64,000 bases of DNA from Isoetes taiwanensis (lineage: Eukaryota > Streptophyta > Lycopodiopsida > Isoetales > Isoetaceae): assembly GCA_021234155.1 (NCBI GenBank), contig JAJEKV010000003.1:22783569-22847568 (forward strand). Reading direction: 5' to 3'. The translations under genes and the position numbers were made by a program. Each line of letters begins with the position of its first letter. Position 1 is the stretch's first letter. Below the pieces are notes generated by a model, which made no database searches, was not told where the DNA came from, and saw only the letters and a program-made list of their open reading frames with translations. Of the stretch, positions 12,261-22,104 are shown piece by piece.

Positions 12261-12391
12261 GTGGCTTGTTGACAGCATGGGAGGCGGTCAGACATCTTTT
12301 TTGGCCATGCCCCTCTATCCACACCATATTGGAGACTCCATGGTGGTGGGCACCACTGCCTCCACACCCCTCAAAACCCCCATTGGCAGCA

Positions 12392-12788
12392 TTGTAGAAT
12401 TATATGTGCTATGGTTTTTATAAACCATAGAGAAGCTAATGGTCATTGAATATTATTGTTTGGTAATGGTTCGATGATTTGGAATCTTACCATTAAGCAT
12501 ATTTCTAGATAACCCTAAATTCTAGCTCGGTGAACAGTATCCCGGGCCAGGTGGAAATAAAAGCTTTGATCTAGCTGCCGATTAGATCAATGAGTGGATA
12601 TGATGATGGGGTTGCCAGATTTCGGTGATCCCCTAATATATTTAAGCAGTAGTTTACATTGTACAGACAGGCAGATTGATTGTGAGAATGAATTGAATTC
12701 GTACATTCATTTTTGGCTATAGTTCAATTGTGTGACATTGATGCAATAGGATAAGGTATTGTAGTCAGTTGATAAATTATTATCTTTC
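12392..12788 (+). mobile_element. 5' LTR of a Copia element, approximate start
   Basis: The stretch ends in 'attatctttca' immediately before a tRNA-Met-type primer-binding site at 12,790, followed by a gag gene, so it must be the 5' LTR. The start is a guess at the first TG that begins AT-rich sequence. No second LTR exists in the window to fix it. The element is cut off after gag, at about 13,605. Confidence 0.55.
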
Positions 12789-12789
12789 A

Positions 12790-12802
12790 TTGGTATCAGA
12801 GC
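12790..12802 (+). promoter_or_regulatory. Copia primer-binding site
   Basis: TTGGTATCAGAGC is the usual plant LTR-element site complementary to the 3' end of initiator tRNA-Met. It lies directly after the LTR end and 24 bp before the gag ATG. Confidence 0.75.
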
Positions 12803-12813
12803 TAGATAGAACA

Positions 12814-13600
12814 ATGTCCACACGTTTTGGAGCTACATTGCTAAGTTCTGTTGAAGTATTTCAGGGGATTTGAGGCTTTCAGATATGGAAAGAAAGAATT
12901 AAAGAAGTCTTACAATTTGAAGGATTATGGCATATAATTGAGTCTAATGGTGGTGTTGATGATGAAGCTAGCAGCTCAGCAATAGGAGAGGCTTCAATTG
13001 CAAAATCTGGAGAGTCTGCTGCAAAATCTAAAGAGGTAAGTGTTAGTAGTGATAGAAAAAGTGATGACTTGAAAATAAGTCAGGCTAAGGCTATAATTAT
13101 GTGCAAGGTTGCACCAAGCATAATGTTTAAACTGAGGGATTTGAGTCCTAGAGATGCTTGGAAGTATTTACTCAAGACATATCAGACGAAAAGCTCATCC
13201 CAGATAGATGTTCTGGAAAAGGAAATTAGAAAGATAAGATTTGATGAGAAAACTGAGCTGACCACAATGTTCCATAAGTTTGATTCCCTTTGTGCAGATT
13301 TAGAGGCAGCAGGGATAACTATGTCTGTAAGTCATCAAATCTTGGCAATTTCCAAAATGTTTGCTAATTTTGGGACCTTGGCTACACTAATAAGGACTGT
13401 AGCTAGGACGAGGGAAGAGGATGAGCAGATTGCAAGGACTGAAATAGAGCAGAAGTCTGGTGTTGAAAATGAAAATGAGGATGAGGAAGATTCTGCAGAA
13501 GTGTTAGTGGTAAAAAAGGGAAAAGCCTATAATGACAGAGGTAGGCAATTGGTCCATGTTTTGGTTGTGGGGAAGTAGGGCATTTGAAATATAACTGCCC
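12814..13600 (+). pseudogene. Copia gag polyprotein (truncated, one stop, one frameshift)
   Basis: The frame opens at ATG 12,814 with MSTRFGATLL, is stopped by TGA at 12,871, and continues in the same frame to 13,578. The core GFQIWKERI, then DAWKYLLKTYQ, then LEKEIRKIRF and MFHKFDSLCADL is the UBN2/gag domain of plant Copia elements. A +1 frame then reads CFGCGEVGHLKYNC at 13,557-13,598. This is the CX2CX4HX4C zinc knuckle that binds genomic RNA in the capsid. Protease, integrase and reverse transcriptase are missing. At about 13,605 the sequence switches abruptly to the LTR of another element, so later rearrangement removed the rest. Confidence 0.85.
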
Positions 13601-14803
13601 AAGAAGTGGTCAGTCATCCAGTATGTCTAAGCCTTGCTATTATGAAAGAGAGAGCTAAAAATAAACCTTGACCTTTATTTAGAAGCAAAAAGACAAAAAA
13701 AGGTGTTGTTACTTATAAATAGAAGGACAATTTTGAGACGTGATATCTCCGCGACCACAACTCAGAAGTTGGCGATCCTTACCTTGTTGGAAAGCTCTTG
13801 AAGTCTAGTTTCCAAATTGGCTTGGTTGTCCATAGATTCCTTACGGTTTGAAAGTTATGCCGAGAGAGGTGCATAGGGGTCTAAGTTGACTATACAACTA
13901 GATCTGCTTCTTCCTATGTTGATGATGTGCCTGGCCTTACCTTCTAGTATCTTCTCTTGTTCCTTGCTTGATCATATCATTAGAAGGAGTTCATGCCAGC
14001 GGTTGGTGGCTAGAAAGAGTTTGTTCTTATACAGTCTTACGGAGTAACTTGACTTGGTGATATCTCTTCTAGTTGGTCCGGTTGGGTGGTAAAACGAGTA
14101 CTCTATGTTGTTTTACTTTCTAATAAGTTGATGAGTTTGCAAGAAGAATAGAGCATTCATAACAATTGGTATCAGAGCCCAGTTCCGGTCTTTACCAGCG
14201 GAGCTGTGGGTGATGGAAGGCGTTGGAAATTTAAGTGGCTAAGCAGCACAAGAGGTCCAAGAGGGGCAAATTACAAATAGGTTACCTCTTGTCTGGTATG
14301 AAATTGATGTTTAGGAATTGTGATTAGAATCTTTAGATATTTCTTATTGCATCCTTATGGCTGAGGTTGGTGCCTCATGGTTGGAAAGAGTTGGTGCTCT
14401 TGACCAAGTGATTGGAATGAGCGTATGCCAGGTCCACGATTGGAATGAGTGGATGCCATGTCCAAGAGATTGGAATGAGTTGGTGCTCATCCATGTGAAT
14501 AGAATGTTTGTTATTCCTGATGTTCGCAGGTCTTCTGGTTAGTGCTGGAGATTGCAAACTGGAATGGAGATTGATCAGAAGTTGGTGCTTTTGGTGGAGG
14601 TTAGTAAACATTTTGTTGAGACAAATTAAGTTGATGTTCAATTTGTGGTTTTTGGAGGCCTTCTCGAGGAACAAAGTTTATTCCTGAGAAGGGAAGGACT
14701 AATAATTGGTATTAATACTTCCTAATGGAAGGGGAAAAGATCTTTCTTGTTCAAGGTGAATGATGATATTTAACTTGAAGAACTGGAAAGGGCTGGGAAT
14801 GCC

Positions 14804-15070
14804 ATGAGGGACGCCTACTTGATGGATCAGTATGGAGATTTTTTTGTCCAAGCGCGGATCCTGCCTTGGAGGATCAGAAAAAGACCATTCCTAGGAGGGC
14901 AAGGTTGGTCCCAAGACGGGAAAGACTATGTTAATAAAGAACCATATTATTTGGTTGGGTTTGCAGGTTCTAATGTCATGATTGAGTTTTACGCAGGACA
15001 TAGAAATTGTCATGCAGGAAATTATTTGGGAGATATTCTTACCTTCTTATTTGGCACATTAGCAACCTAA
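14804..15070 (+). CDS. Unrecognised ORF inside the small LTR element
   Basis: This open frame of 88 codons starts MRDAYLMDQYGDF and contains RILPWRIRKRPFLGGQGW and YYLVGFAGSNVMIE. The inverted copy at 30,011-30,316 keeps the same reading frame for 101 codons and extends upstream with LNDDIYLEELERAGNA. The two differ at the end, where an insertion changes the C-terminus. I recognise no domain. The conserved frame may be a relic of a retroelement protein or chance. There is no start context to judge. Confidence 0.35.
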   Translation: MRDAYLMDQYGDFFVQARILPWRIRKRPFLGGQGWSQDGKDYVNKEPYYLVGFAGSNVMIEFYAGHRNCHAGNYLGDILTFLFGTLAT

Positions 15071-15199
15071 GTTTTAGGCGGCTATCGGGTAAACGTATAT
15101 TTGAGTTACATTTGCCTTAGGGGAATTCTAAGGAGGAAGTATAAGGTGTTCTTTTCTTTGTATAGTGTATAGTAAATCTTGAGACAACTAATATATCTG

Positions 15200-15545
15200 T
15201 AGCATAATAGTTGGACTTGATTATTTTCTAGTTGTGGATTCAACTAGGGTCGCAACCATGGACTTGGTTGTGGTAAATTATTTTCTAGTTGTGGACTCAA
15301 CTAGGGTTGTAACCATGGACTTGGTTATGTTATTGAATATTTCTGATTGTGGATTCAATCAGGGTTGTAACCATGGACTTGATTATGTTATTGAATATTT
15401 TTTATTGTGGATTCAATCAGGGTTGTAACCATGGACTTGGTTACGAAAATTTTTAGCCTAAAGGGCTGGACTTGGAAATTTTTAGCCTAAAGGACTGGAC
15501 TTGACAACTTTTTATTATGCGGTTGTAGCCATGGACTTGGTTGTG
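15200..15545 (+). repeat. Tandem repeat of about 58 bp with paired stems
   Basis: Four units of 57-58 bp lie inside the LTR element near its 3' end, followed by degenerate units. Each unit holds one hairpin with loop TGGATT or TGGACT (15,228-15,247; 15,285-15,304; 15,343-15,362; 15,401-15,420). A second hairpin has loop ATGGACTT. Stem sequences differ between units in a matched way. The same array is inverted at about 29,590-29,935. Confidence 0.85.
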
Positions 15546-16245
15546 TCAAATTTGCCATATAATTTCTTGATCGAGGACGATCAATCCCGAGAAGGGGAGG
15601 AATTGATATGGTTTACGGTTAAGAACTAATAATGGTGCTCGGGGGAGTGGCCTTGCATGGAACAATATTTATTGATATGATCAAGTAAGAAAGTCATCCA
15701 GTATGTCTAAGCCTTGCTATTATGAAAGAGAGAGCTAAAAATAAACCTTGACCTTTATTTAGAAGCAAAAAGACAAAAAAAGGCGTTGTTACTTATAAAT
15801 AGAAGGACAATTTTGAGACGTGACCGCGACCACAACTCAGAAGTCGGCGATCCTTACCTTGTTGGAAAGCTCTTGAAGTCTAGTTTTCAGATTGGGCTTG
15901 GTTTGTCCATAGATTCTTTACGGTTTGAAAGTTATGCCCAGAAAGGTGCATAGGGGTCTAAGTTGACTGCACAACTAAATCTGCTTCTTCCTATGTTGAT
16001 GATATGCCTGGCCTTACCTTCTAGTATCTTCTCTTGTTCCTTGCTTGATCATATCATTAGAAGGAGTTCATGTACATCAGTGGTTGGTGGCTAGAAAGAG
16101 TTTGTTCTTATACAGTCTTACGGAGTAGCTTGACTTGGTGATATCTCTTCTAGTTGGTCCGGTTGGGTGGTAAAACGAGTACTCTATGTTGTTTTACTTT
16201 CTAATAAGTTGATGAGTTTGCAGGAAGAACAGAGCATTCGTAATA

Positions 16246-16520
16246 ATTGAACATTGCTCTTTGGCTTATCTGGAAATACCGTTGCAGTTTATGAAGGGCT
16301 TGAGATTTCTATTGCAAAACTAAAAAACATGTTTAATCTGGAAGTACCATTGATGGGTTTATCGCACCATAGGCAGAGGGGTAGGAGATATAACAAAATA
16401 CTTAATAGACTAGGTGCTTTGGAAGGATTCTATTCCTTCTTTAGATGCCATTCGTTCAACAAGGATGGGATAGAGGAAAATGATGCCGACAATGTTGCTG
16501 CAAATGTGGCAGTCATTTAA
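16246..16520 (+). pseudogene. LINE ORF2 C-terminal tail
   Basis: The frame reads ISIAKLKNMFNLEVPLMG and ends NDADNVAANVAVI before a stop. Its link to a LINE comes from the uninterrupted arrangement at 21,355. There the zinc-binding end of a LINE ORF2 (NIALWVVWKYRC) runs straight into the first bases of this block. The small LTR element has inserted between the two parts here and at 28,870. Confidence 0.55.
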
Positions 16521-17011
16521 TGTTAACTATATCGAGTATCAAGTGGGGGTTCTAGGTGTGGAAAAGGAGTTGCCTCTCTCTATAGTACCTGCCCTTTGGA
16601 GAAGATTCGTGATCCCCATATAGTACCCACATGGTGGGGGAGAAAAGATGATGCTCTCTTGAGTACTGCATTGATAAAACCCTCCACATTTAGCTGTAAT
16701 TCGTTCTATCTTCCTCTACAGGGGACCACGTCTTTTATATTATAATTTAATCTAATCTCTTACCCTCAAAAAGAAGGGAAAAAAAAAATTTAACACAAAC
16801 TATGGTCACAAAATTTTAATACAAACTATCCTTCAGATTGTGAAGATCCTAGAGCATACATTATTACGAAAAAAATCTTTTATAGTTGACTAATTACACA
16901 ACAGTTTACGCTAAGTCTGTAGTCAACCTTTTGGTCATATGTCGGTCTTCGTGGTTAATTATAGGTAGCCAACAATAGTGTATGATTTACCCAAGCAAGA
17001 GAAACACTTAA

Positions 17012-17401
17012 ATGTATGATTTACCCAAGCAAGAAAAACACTTTTTGAACACACTAAAAACACTTATAACAAAGATTTTTTCCACAGGTCAAAATTCCTG
17101 GTCGGAAGCACATTTCGAGGCAAACAGGTGTGCATCATGCACCCGCTTCGGCTTGTATACTGAGAAAGCTTTGCAAACATTTGAAGGTGAAAGATCTTGC
17201 CAAAAGAATCATTTTCATTGTCCAGTACGCAAATATGTTGTTTTAATATATTCTTGCTATTGTTTTGATACCTTTTGCCTTGTAAGAACTAAATGTATTG
17301 CAACTCATTTTGCTATGTGGATGAACCAAAAACAAAAGATGGTGTTCAAAAGATCACAGAAGAGCATGCATCAACAAGCAATGTATCATTTTGATATCTG
17401 A
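17012..17401 (+). other. Unrecognised 129-codon open frame in block A
   Basis: The frame MYDLPKQEKHF to MYHFDI is conserved at 26,140-26,529 on the other strand with few changes. The middle part (17,087-17,228) is preceded by 'tttttccacag', so it could be a captured exon in another frame. The outer parts look like intron. No domain is recognised and coding status is doubtful. Confidence 0.2.
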
Positions 17402-20366
17402 AAATCTATCAAGCCTATCTTCCATTCTAGATATATGCCTGTGCAATGTGAAGGGCATATTTTTCATGCCCATTGAGGCCTATCAAAGGTAATGCTTCAC
17501 TAGACTTGCAAGAAAACTACTACTTTCAAGCAAATTTCCAAGATGTCAATACCATGGCTAAACTAGATGGTTTTGTTTCTAAGTTTACATTGCAGCCAAG
17601 GAATAGACATCAGTAGAGAGGTTCCAAATACATTCGTGGCATAGATGTTCGCAAGCAATGCATCAGTTCCACATCCTATCATATGTTAGCTGAATTCGTA
17701 AGTTTGCGCTTGCAAGACACATCATTTTTAAGTGGCAACTTTTATGCACATGTTGCAGCAATTAGGGGCATTGCAGCAATGCCAGAAAAGGCTTCCTTGA
17801 ATAGCCCTTAAGTTCTAGAGAGGCCTATATGTGGAAGGCATCAAAAAGTGATACAGTAACTTCATATTAGGTCTGACTTGTTTTAATTTCAAAACATGAA
17901 TGCTAGAGAAAATAATAAAATAGTGTGGAATGGGAATTCTGAGATGTATTATAGCTATTGTGTGAAATAACTAATCACGTTGATCTCTCTATGCACTTGG
18001 TCTTCACAATTTTTTTTTTTTTTTTTATTATTGAATTATAATATTAAAAGGAGGCTCATTGTTGTTGGCTGAAGGTGGTTACATATCCAAGTAGCCCGTT
18101 CACTCCAATGTTGCCTGATTGGCAAAGGTGTTCCTTTTAGCTGAGATGTAAAGCCTTTAGCGAGTCCACAGGGAACATCCATTTGTTCAACTCCCTGTTG
18201 TTCAGATTATCATGGTACTTGTGGAGCTATAGGGGAATGTTTTTGGTTGTAATATGCATCTCGCTTCTTTTGACAAGGTATCTATGAAGCAACTTAGAAA
18301 ACTTGAACCAAGTTTTATTCTTACTTTCAAAAGGAAGCTGATCAAACTTAGATGTGGTGGCACTGGACCAAAAACTTGGCAACATAATTGCATATGTCAA
18401 ATATGCATGTTATTTTAGGCCTTTGCATGGTCTTTGGATTTATTATTTAGGTCATGCTTCCTCAAGAAAGTATTGCAAGCTTTAGGATTATTTGCTTATC
18501 TATTATGTTTGTAAATATGTAGATGGTATTAGAGTGATTAGCCTGATTCATATCTGTGGATCAAATTAATGCTAAAATACATGCTACATTTGTGATTTTC
18601 TATCTAATGGCAAGTGTTTTCTATTCCAGTATTTTCATGCATAGCAAGATAGTTCAAGAAGAAGTCTCTAGATAAGGATGTATTGGCCAAGTGCTCATGT
18701 TTTGCAATCTCGAAGGGGCCATTTTGATTTTTTTTAGTTTGATATTGCAGGGCAGATTGGCGTATGGGCCTTATATTTCAGTAAGTCATGAGGTCTATCT
18801 TCACAGCCAACTTTCCATTGTGGTTGCTGGCCTTTATGCCAAGAAGGATTACTGTTGGGTCTTTTAAGTTAGAGCTTTTGCAGGAAGTACTTTCTGCAGA
18901 AGAAATTCTAGGTACATGCATTCCACGTTTTTTGTTTTTATTTTATCTTCTACTGGCTCAACCTGTTCAATCTACTGGATACATACATATAGCTACAAGA
19001 CAATATTTCATAATGCAGAGATCTGGCTATGGTGCTTCAGCTCCTTTTATGCATTGCTAGCCTGTTAACTTCGCATGACACTCTTGCAAATGGCCACCAC
19101 TCTGTATAAATGCCATGGATCCCAATCCTGAACTCCAGCAATTTGTATAGATACACTTTCATCCTATTCGTCTAGGCAAATACAAAGTGTAACCACATTG
19201 ATGGCTTGCAGATGTTACACCTTGATCATTCTTTTTTATCCAACATTAGATGCATGATATATTGAGAGAGAAAGGGACTATAAAAATGGATTCTTATGTA
19301 TATGGTCCTTTTTATCTCTATTTTGCATACTAATTCTACTTTAGTTCCATAATTTTGAGAATCTGGGCTATCTGGCAGAAATAGACATGCTCGGTTCCCA
19401 ATACATTATGGAGTTTGTTACTGCCATTAAAACAGTCACATGGACCATCATTTGAAAAAGAAGTAATCTTTTCTGTAGTAGCTCCAAAGGAATATTTGTA
19501 GGATACACAAGTTGCCAAAACTCAACCCTCTGCTAACGTCAGATATATAGCACAATTTGTAGATATGCACAGACCCCACAAGCTTTGCATTTGTGCCAGA
19601 GCTATGGCCCATGTAATGATCTGGATTTATTTGTTCACAGGTCCTTAAAAGCATCAATGATCTGGCTTAATAATTTTGCTATAAACGAACTACTAAGATT
19701 TGCTCAACACTAGGTGGCCATAATCAAAGCCATAGCAGTCGCTAGTTTGGTTTGCTGGAGTGGTAACTTCGAAAGGGGCTACATGAAATGTGGTCCGGCT
19801 AAGAGCTGTAGAGCAAATATGATAAGAATGATAGTGTATCATCATCACACAACTACGACAGTGTATGAAATGGTTCCTCAAGTCCGACAAGCTAGAGTGA
19901 GATATGTTGGGGCCATTCGAAGGACTAAGCCAAACTCTAAAAGTGAAACCCTTAGGCTTCTAGGAGGAACAATGTTAAGGTCATTGGTTAAAACCTATGG
20001 GCCCTATGGAAAGGTTTGGATTTATAAAAATGGCTTCATACATTTAGAAAAGGGACTCTTTGTATGTACTATCTCTTTGTATGTGGGTCCATAAAGGGGA
20101 AAAACTTTTGGGGTGGTATGCTCTGTTACAAGGCAAGGTGAGGCAAAGGTACACGATGATTGGCATTCGTGCTCTAGAAATGTATTCCCCAGATGCTCAT
20201 TCGAAGTGGGGTGTATCCTGACATGGGACCCCTTGCCAGAAGGGATGCTGCAGTCTCTAATCTTTGGAGAAAGATATTCCACTGCAATAAAGCTTCTTTA
20301 CTCCAAGCTTTTAGGTGGATCTGGCTGGCCCAAGTGGAGGCAAAGGACATTGACTCTTTTTGCCAC

Positions 20367-20471
20367 ATGAAGATTGCCTCTTGGAACCTTCATGGAATAA
20401 AACGCGTGTTGAAGTATGGAAGGATGTTGGCAGCCATCAGATCAATGAATTCAGACATTGTACTTTTATAG
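20367..20471 (+). pseudogene. LINE endonuclease N-terminal fragment
   Basis: The frame MKIASWNLHGIKRVLKYG, then MLAAIRSMNSDIVLL, matches the opening of LINE ORF2 endonucleases ('MKIxSWNxRGL...L..DIVLLQE'), with the catalytic-site Asn in SWN. It stops right after IVLL. The rest of the domain and the reverse transcriptase are missing. The sequence resumes in the C-terminal part at about 20,770. Confidence 0.75.
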
Positions 20472-20768
20472 GGGCCCCGACTTCCAGATTTTGAGGCAAG
20501 ATCTATTAGCAATTGAGTAGGTAACAATTTGTCCTCATTTACCTGTGCGGCGAGGGGTACTAAAGGAGGTACCTCTATAGTTTTAAGATGGCTCCTGGGA
20601 CATCCCCAGTAATGAGAAGGATTTTTTAAGCCTGGAAGGAAGTACAACACATATTTATCCCTATGAATCCTCCTAGAGAAGCAGGAGGATTTAGTATTTT
20701 CTGGAACACAAAGATTTGGGAAAGGGGAAGGTTCCCCTTAACACTCTCCCATCTCCCATCTTCGCATC

Positions 20769-21400
20769 TTGATTAAGTGGAAGAATGCAGGTATCATACG
20801 GTTGCAACACCTGTGGTTAAATAGCAGATGGACTAGTTGGACGAAGCTCAAGCAGACAATTTCCTCTACTAAGGAAGGTGACAGGACAATGTTATGGGAG
20901 ATCCTGAAGAATGTCACTTATGTGTCAGGAGTTGTTGGGCCACAAGAAAGGTGGCTACTCGATGAATGTCAACATTACAGTGTGTCAAAGATCTATCAAT
21001 CTCTAGGTCAAGACGTTCCGTTAAAAGTAGAGATAAGACTGGGAATGAGTAACGTCGTGGCTAAAGCAGAAGATTCAATTCTTCATATGGATGGCCCTTG
21101 AAGGGGGGCTAAGTACAAATGTGAGTTTATATAACAAGGGTATAATAGATGTAGACAGATGTTCACTTGGATGTTCGGTTCGGGAATCCATTGGGCATCC
21201 ATGATCATGGATGCCCAATGGATCATGATCTTTTGCCCCATGATCATGGAGTACTGGCATTGGGTTAGCCCCATCATTCGTTTGTCTGTCCTCGAATTAG
21301 AATGGTCAGGACTGATATTGATCTCAGATAGAAGCTGTATTGATGCCTCACTTGTGAACATTGCTCTTTGGGTGGTCTGGAAATACCGTTGTGACGTTGC
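20769..21400 (+). pseudogene. LINE ORF2 zinc-binding C-terminal region
   Basis: The frame runs VSKIYQSLGQDVPLKVEI, and in the right-hand copy SKKIQFFIWMALEGGLST, then DKCSFGCSVRESIGH and MEYWHWVSPIIRL, then NIALWVVWKYRC. This is the reverse transcriptase zinc-binding region of plant LINEs ('FSVKSAY..L', 'KIKFFxWxxL', 'CxxC...E...H..FxC', 'W.W'). Between ESIGH and the following CP the reading is interrupted by a perfect palindrome at 21,186-21,223. The left copy also has a deletion after NVVAKAE relative to the right one. Confidence 0.8.
21186..21223. repeat. Perfect 38-bp palindrome
   Basis: The left half is ATCCATTGGGCATCCATGA and the right half is its exact reverse complement with no spacer. 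The inverted partner copy at 31,604-31,641 has one mismatch. It falls in the LINE zinc-binding region, where the family consensus has no such insertion. Confidence 0.95.
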
Positions 21401-21419
21401 CAACAGAATGCTTTTCATA

Positions 21420-22080
21420 CTTATCCGCTGCACATGAATGTGAAGACTAACATAAGGTGAAGCACACAAAACACAACACATAACATAGGATATAAACCTG
21501 AAAGCTGAAGGAAACGATAAGTATGATGATCAATGCAACTGGATACCTTCGAATTGAATGCCATTTCTTTCTCCTGATGGAACCCACTCCAGTAGCAGAT
21601 GGATTGATCTAGAAAAACACATGGGATTGCTCTATAATTGAAGGTACAGAAGCATCTAACCTGCAACATTAGCAAAGACCTGTTCTGACTTAACATGCAA
21701 ACTCATCTTCAAAATAACCTTGCAACACATGGAACTACTCCATAGAATTGAATGCATATTAGCTGTAAGTTCTTTCAGACCATTAACAAACAACCCTTGA
21801 GGAATATTGTGAAGTCTAAATTTTATGTGCCCATGTTTCTGTTCGAACAAATATTCCTTTGGAGCTACTATGGCAAAGATTATTTCTTTTTCAAATGATG
21901 GTGCATGTGATTGTTTTAATGGCAGTAACAAACTCCATAATGTATTGGGAACCGAGCATGTCTATTTCTGCCAGGCAACCCAGACTCTCGAATTTATGGG
22001 ACTAAAATAGAATTCATATGCAAAATAGAGATAAAGATGATCATATACATAAGAATCCATTTTTATAGTCCCTTTCCCTC
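21420..22080 (+). repeat. Repeat D, first copy
   Basis: The stretch is a direct copy of 23,735-24,375: 'gaaacgataagtatg', 'gaattgaatgccatttcttt', 'ggagctactatgg' and 'gggaaccgagcatgtctatt' all recur in order. The minus strand has an open frame (21,931-21,656) with FEKEIIFAIVAPKEYLFEQ and FRLHNIPQGLFVNGLKEL. It may be an exon relic but I recognise no family. Confidence 0.75.
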
Positions 22081-22104
22081 TCAATATATCATGCTCAAAC
22101 ATAT

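Larger units (their letters stand above)
13609..16246 (+). mobile_element. Non-autonomous LTR retrotransposon, left copy (5' truncated)
   Basis: Two direct repeats flank about 1.4 kb. The 5' LTR (13,609-14,165) lacks its first 90 or so bases. The 3' LTR (15,604-16,246) is complete and starts TGATATGG. A primer-binding site TGGTATCAGAGCCC follows at 14,167-14,180, and a purine tract GAAGGGGAGGAAT precedes the 3' LTR. No gag or pol domain is recognisable inside, so it would depend on another element for movement. The same element lies inverted at 28,879-31,464 with complete ends. Confidence 0.85.
16246..19498 (+). repeat. Block A, left copy
   Basis: The stretch matches the reverse complement of 24,158-28,870. 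The right copy has an extra 1.6 kb at about 26,900-28,500 (foldback element and minisatellite). The block starts with the tail of a LINE ORF2. It also carries exon-like pieces: 17,087-17,228 between 'ttccacag' and 'cag', and MRSIFTANFPLWLLAF at 18,788. I cannot assign these to a gene family. A T-run lies at 18,009-18,028. Confidence 0.85.
19499..21400 (+). repeat. Block B, left copy
   Basis: The stretch matches the reverse complement of about 31,465-32,900, from 'acacaagttgccaaaactca' to 'cacttgtgaacatt'. It carries LINE pieces (endonuclease start and zinc-binding C-terminus) with the reverse transcriptase deleted between them. At 21,363 it runs on into about 40 bases that begin block A without any LTR element. 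Confidence 0.85.

Noticed and set aside
14357..14542. 61-codon frame MAEVGASWLERVGALDQV, repeated at 30,706
   Set aside because: It is made of short internal repeats ('ttggaatgag') in the LTR element leader, shows no domain, and is open on the opposite strand too.
15200..15545. Regular repeats with similar spacing, CRISPR-like at first sight
   Set aside because: The whole unit is repeated, not a fixed repeat with unique spacers. It lies inside a plant LTR element and there is no cas gene.
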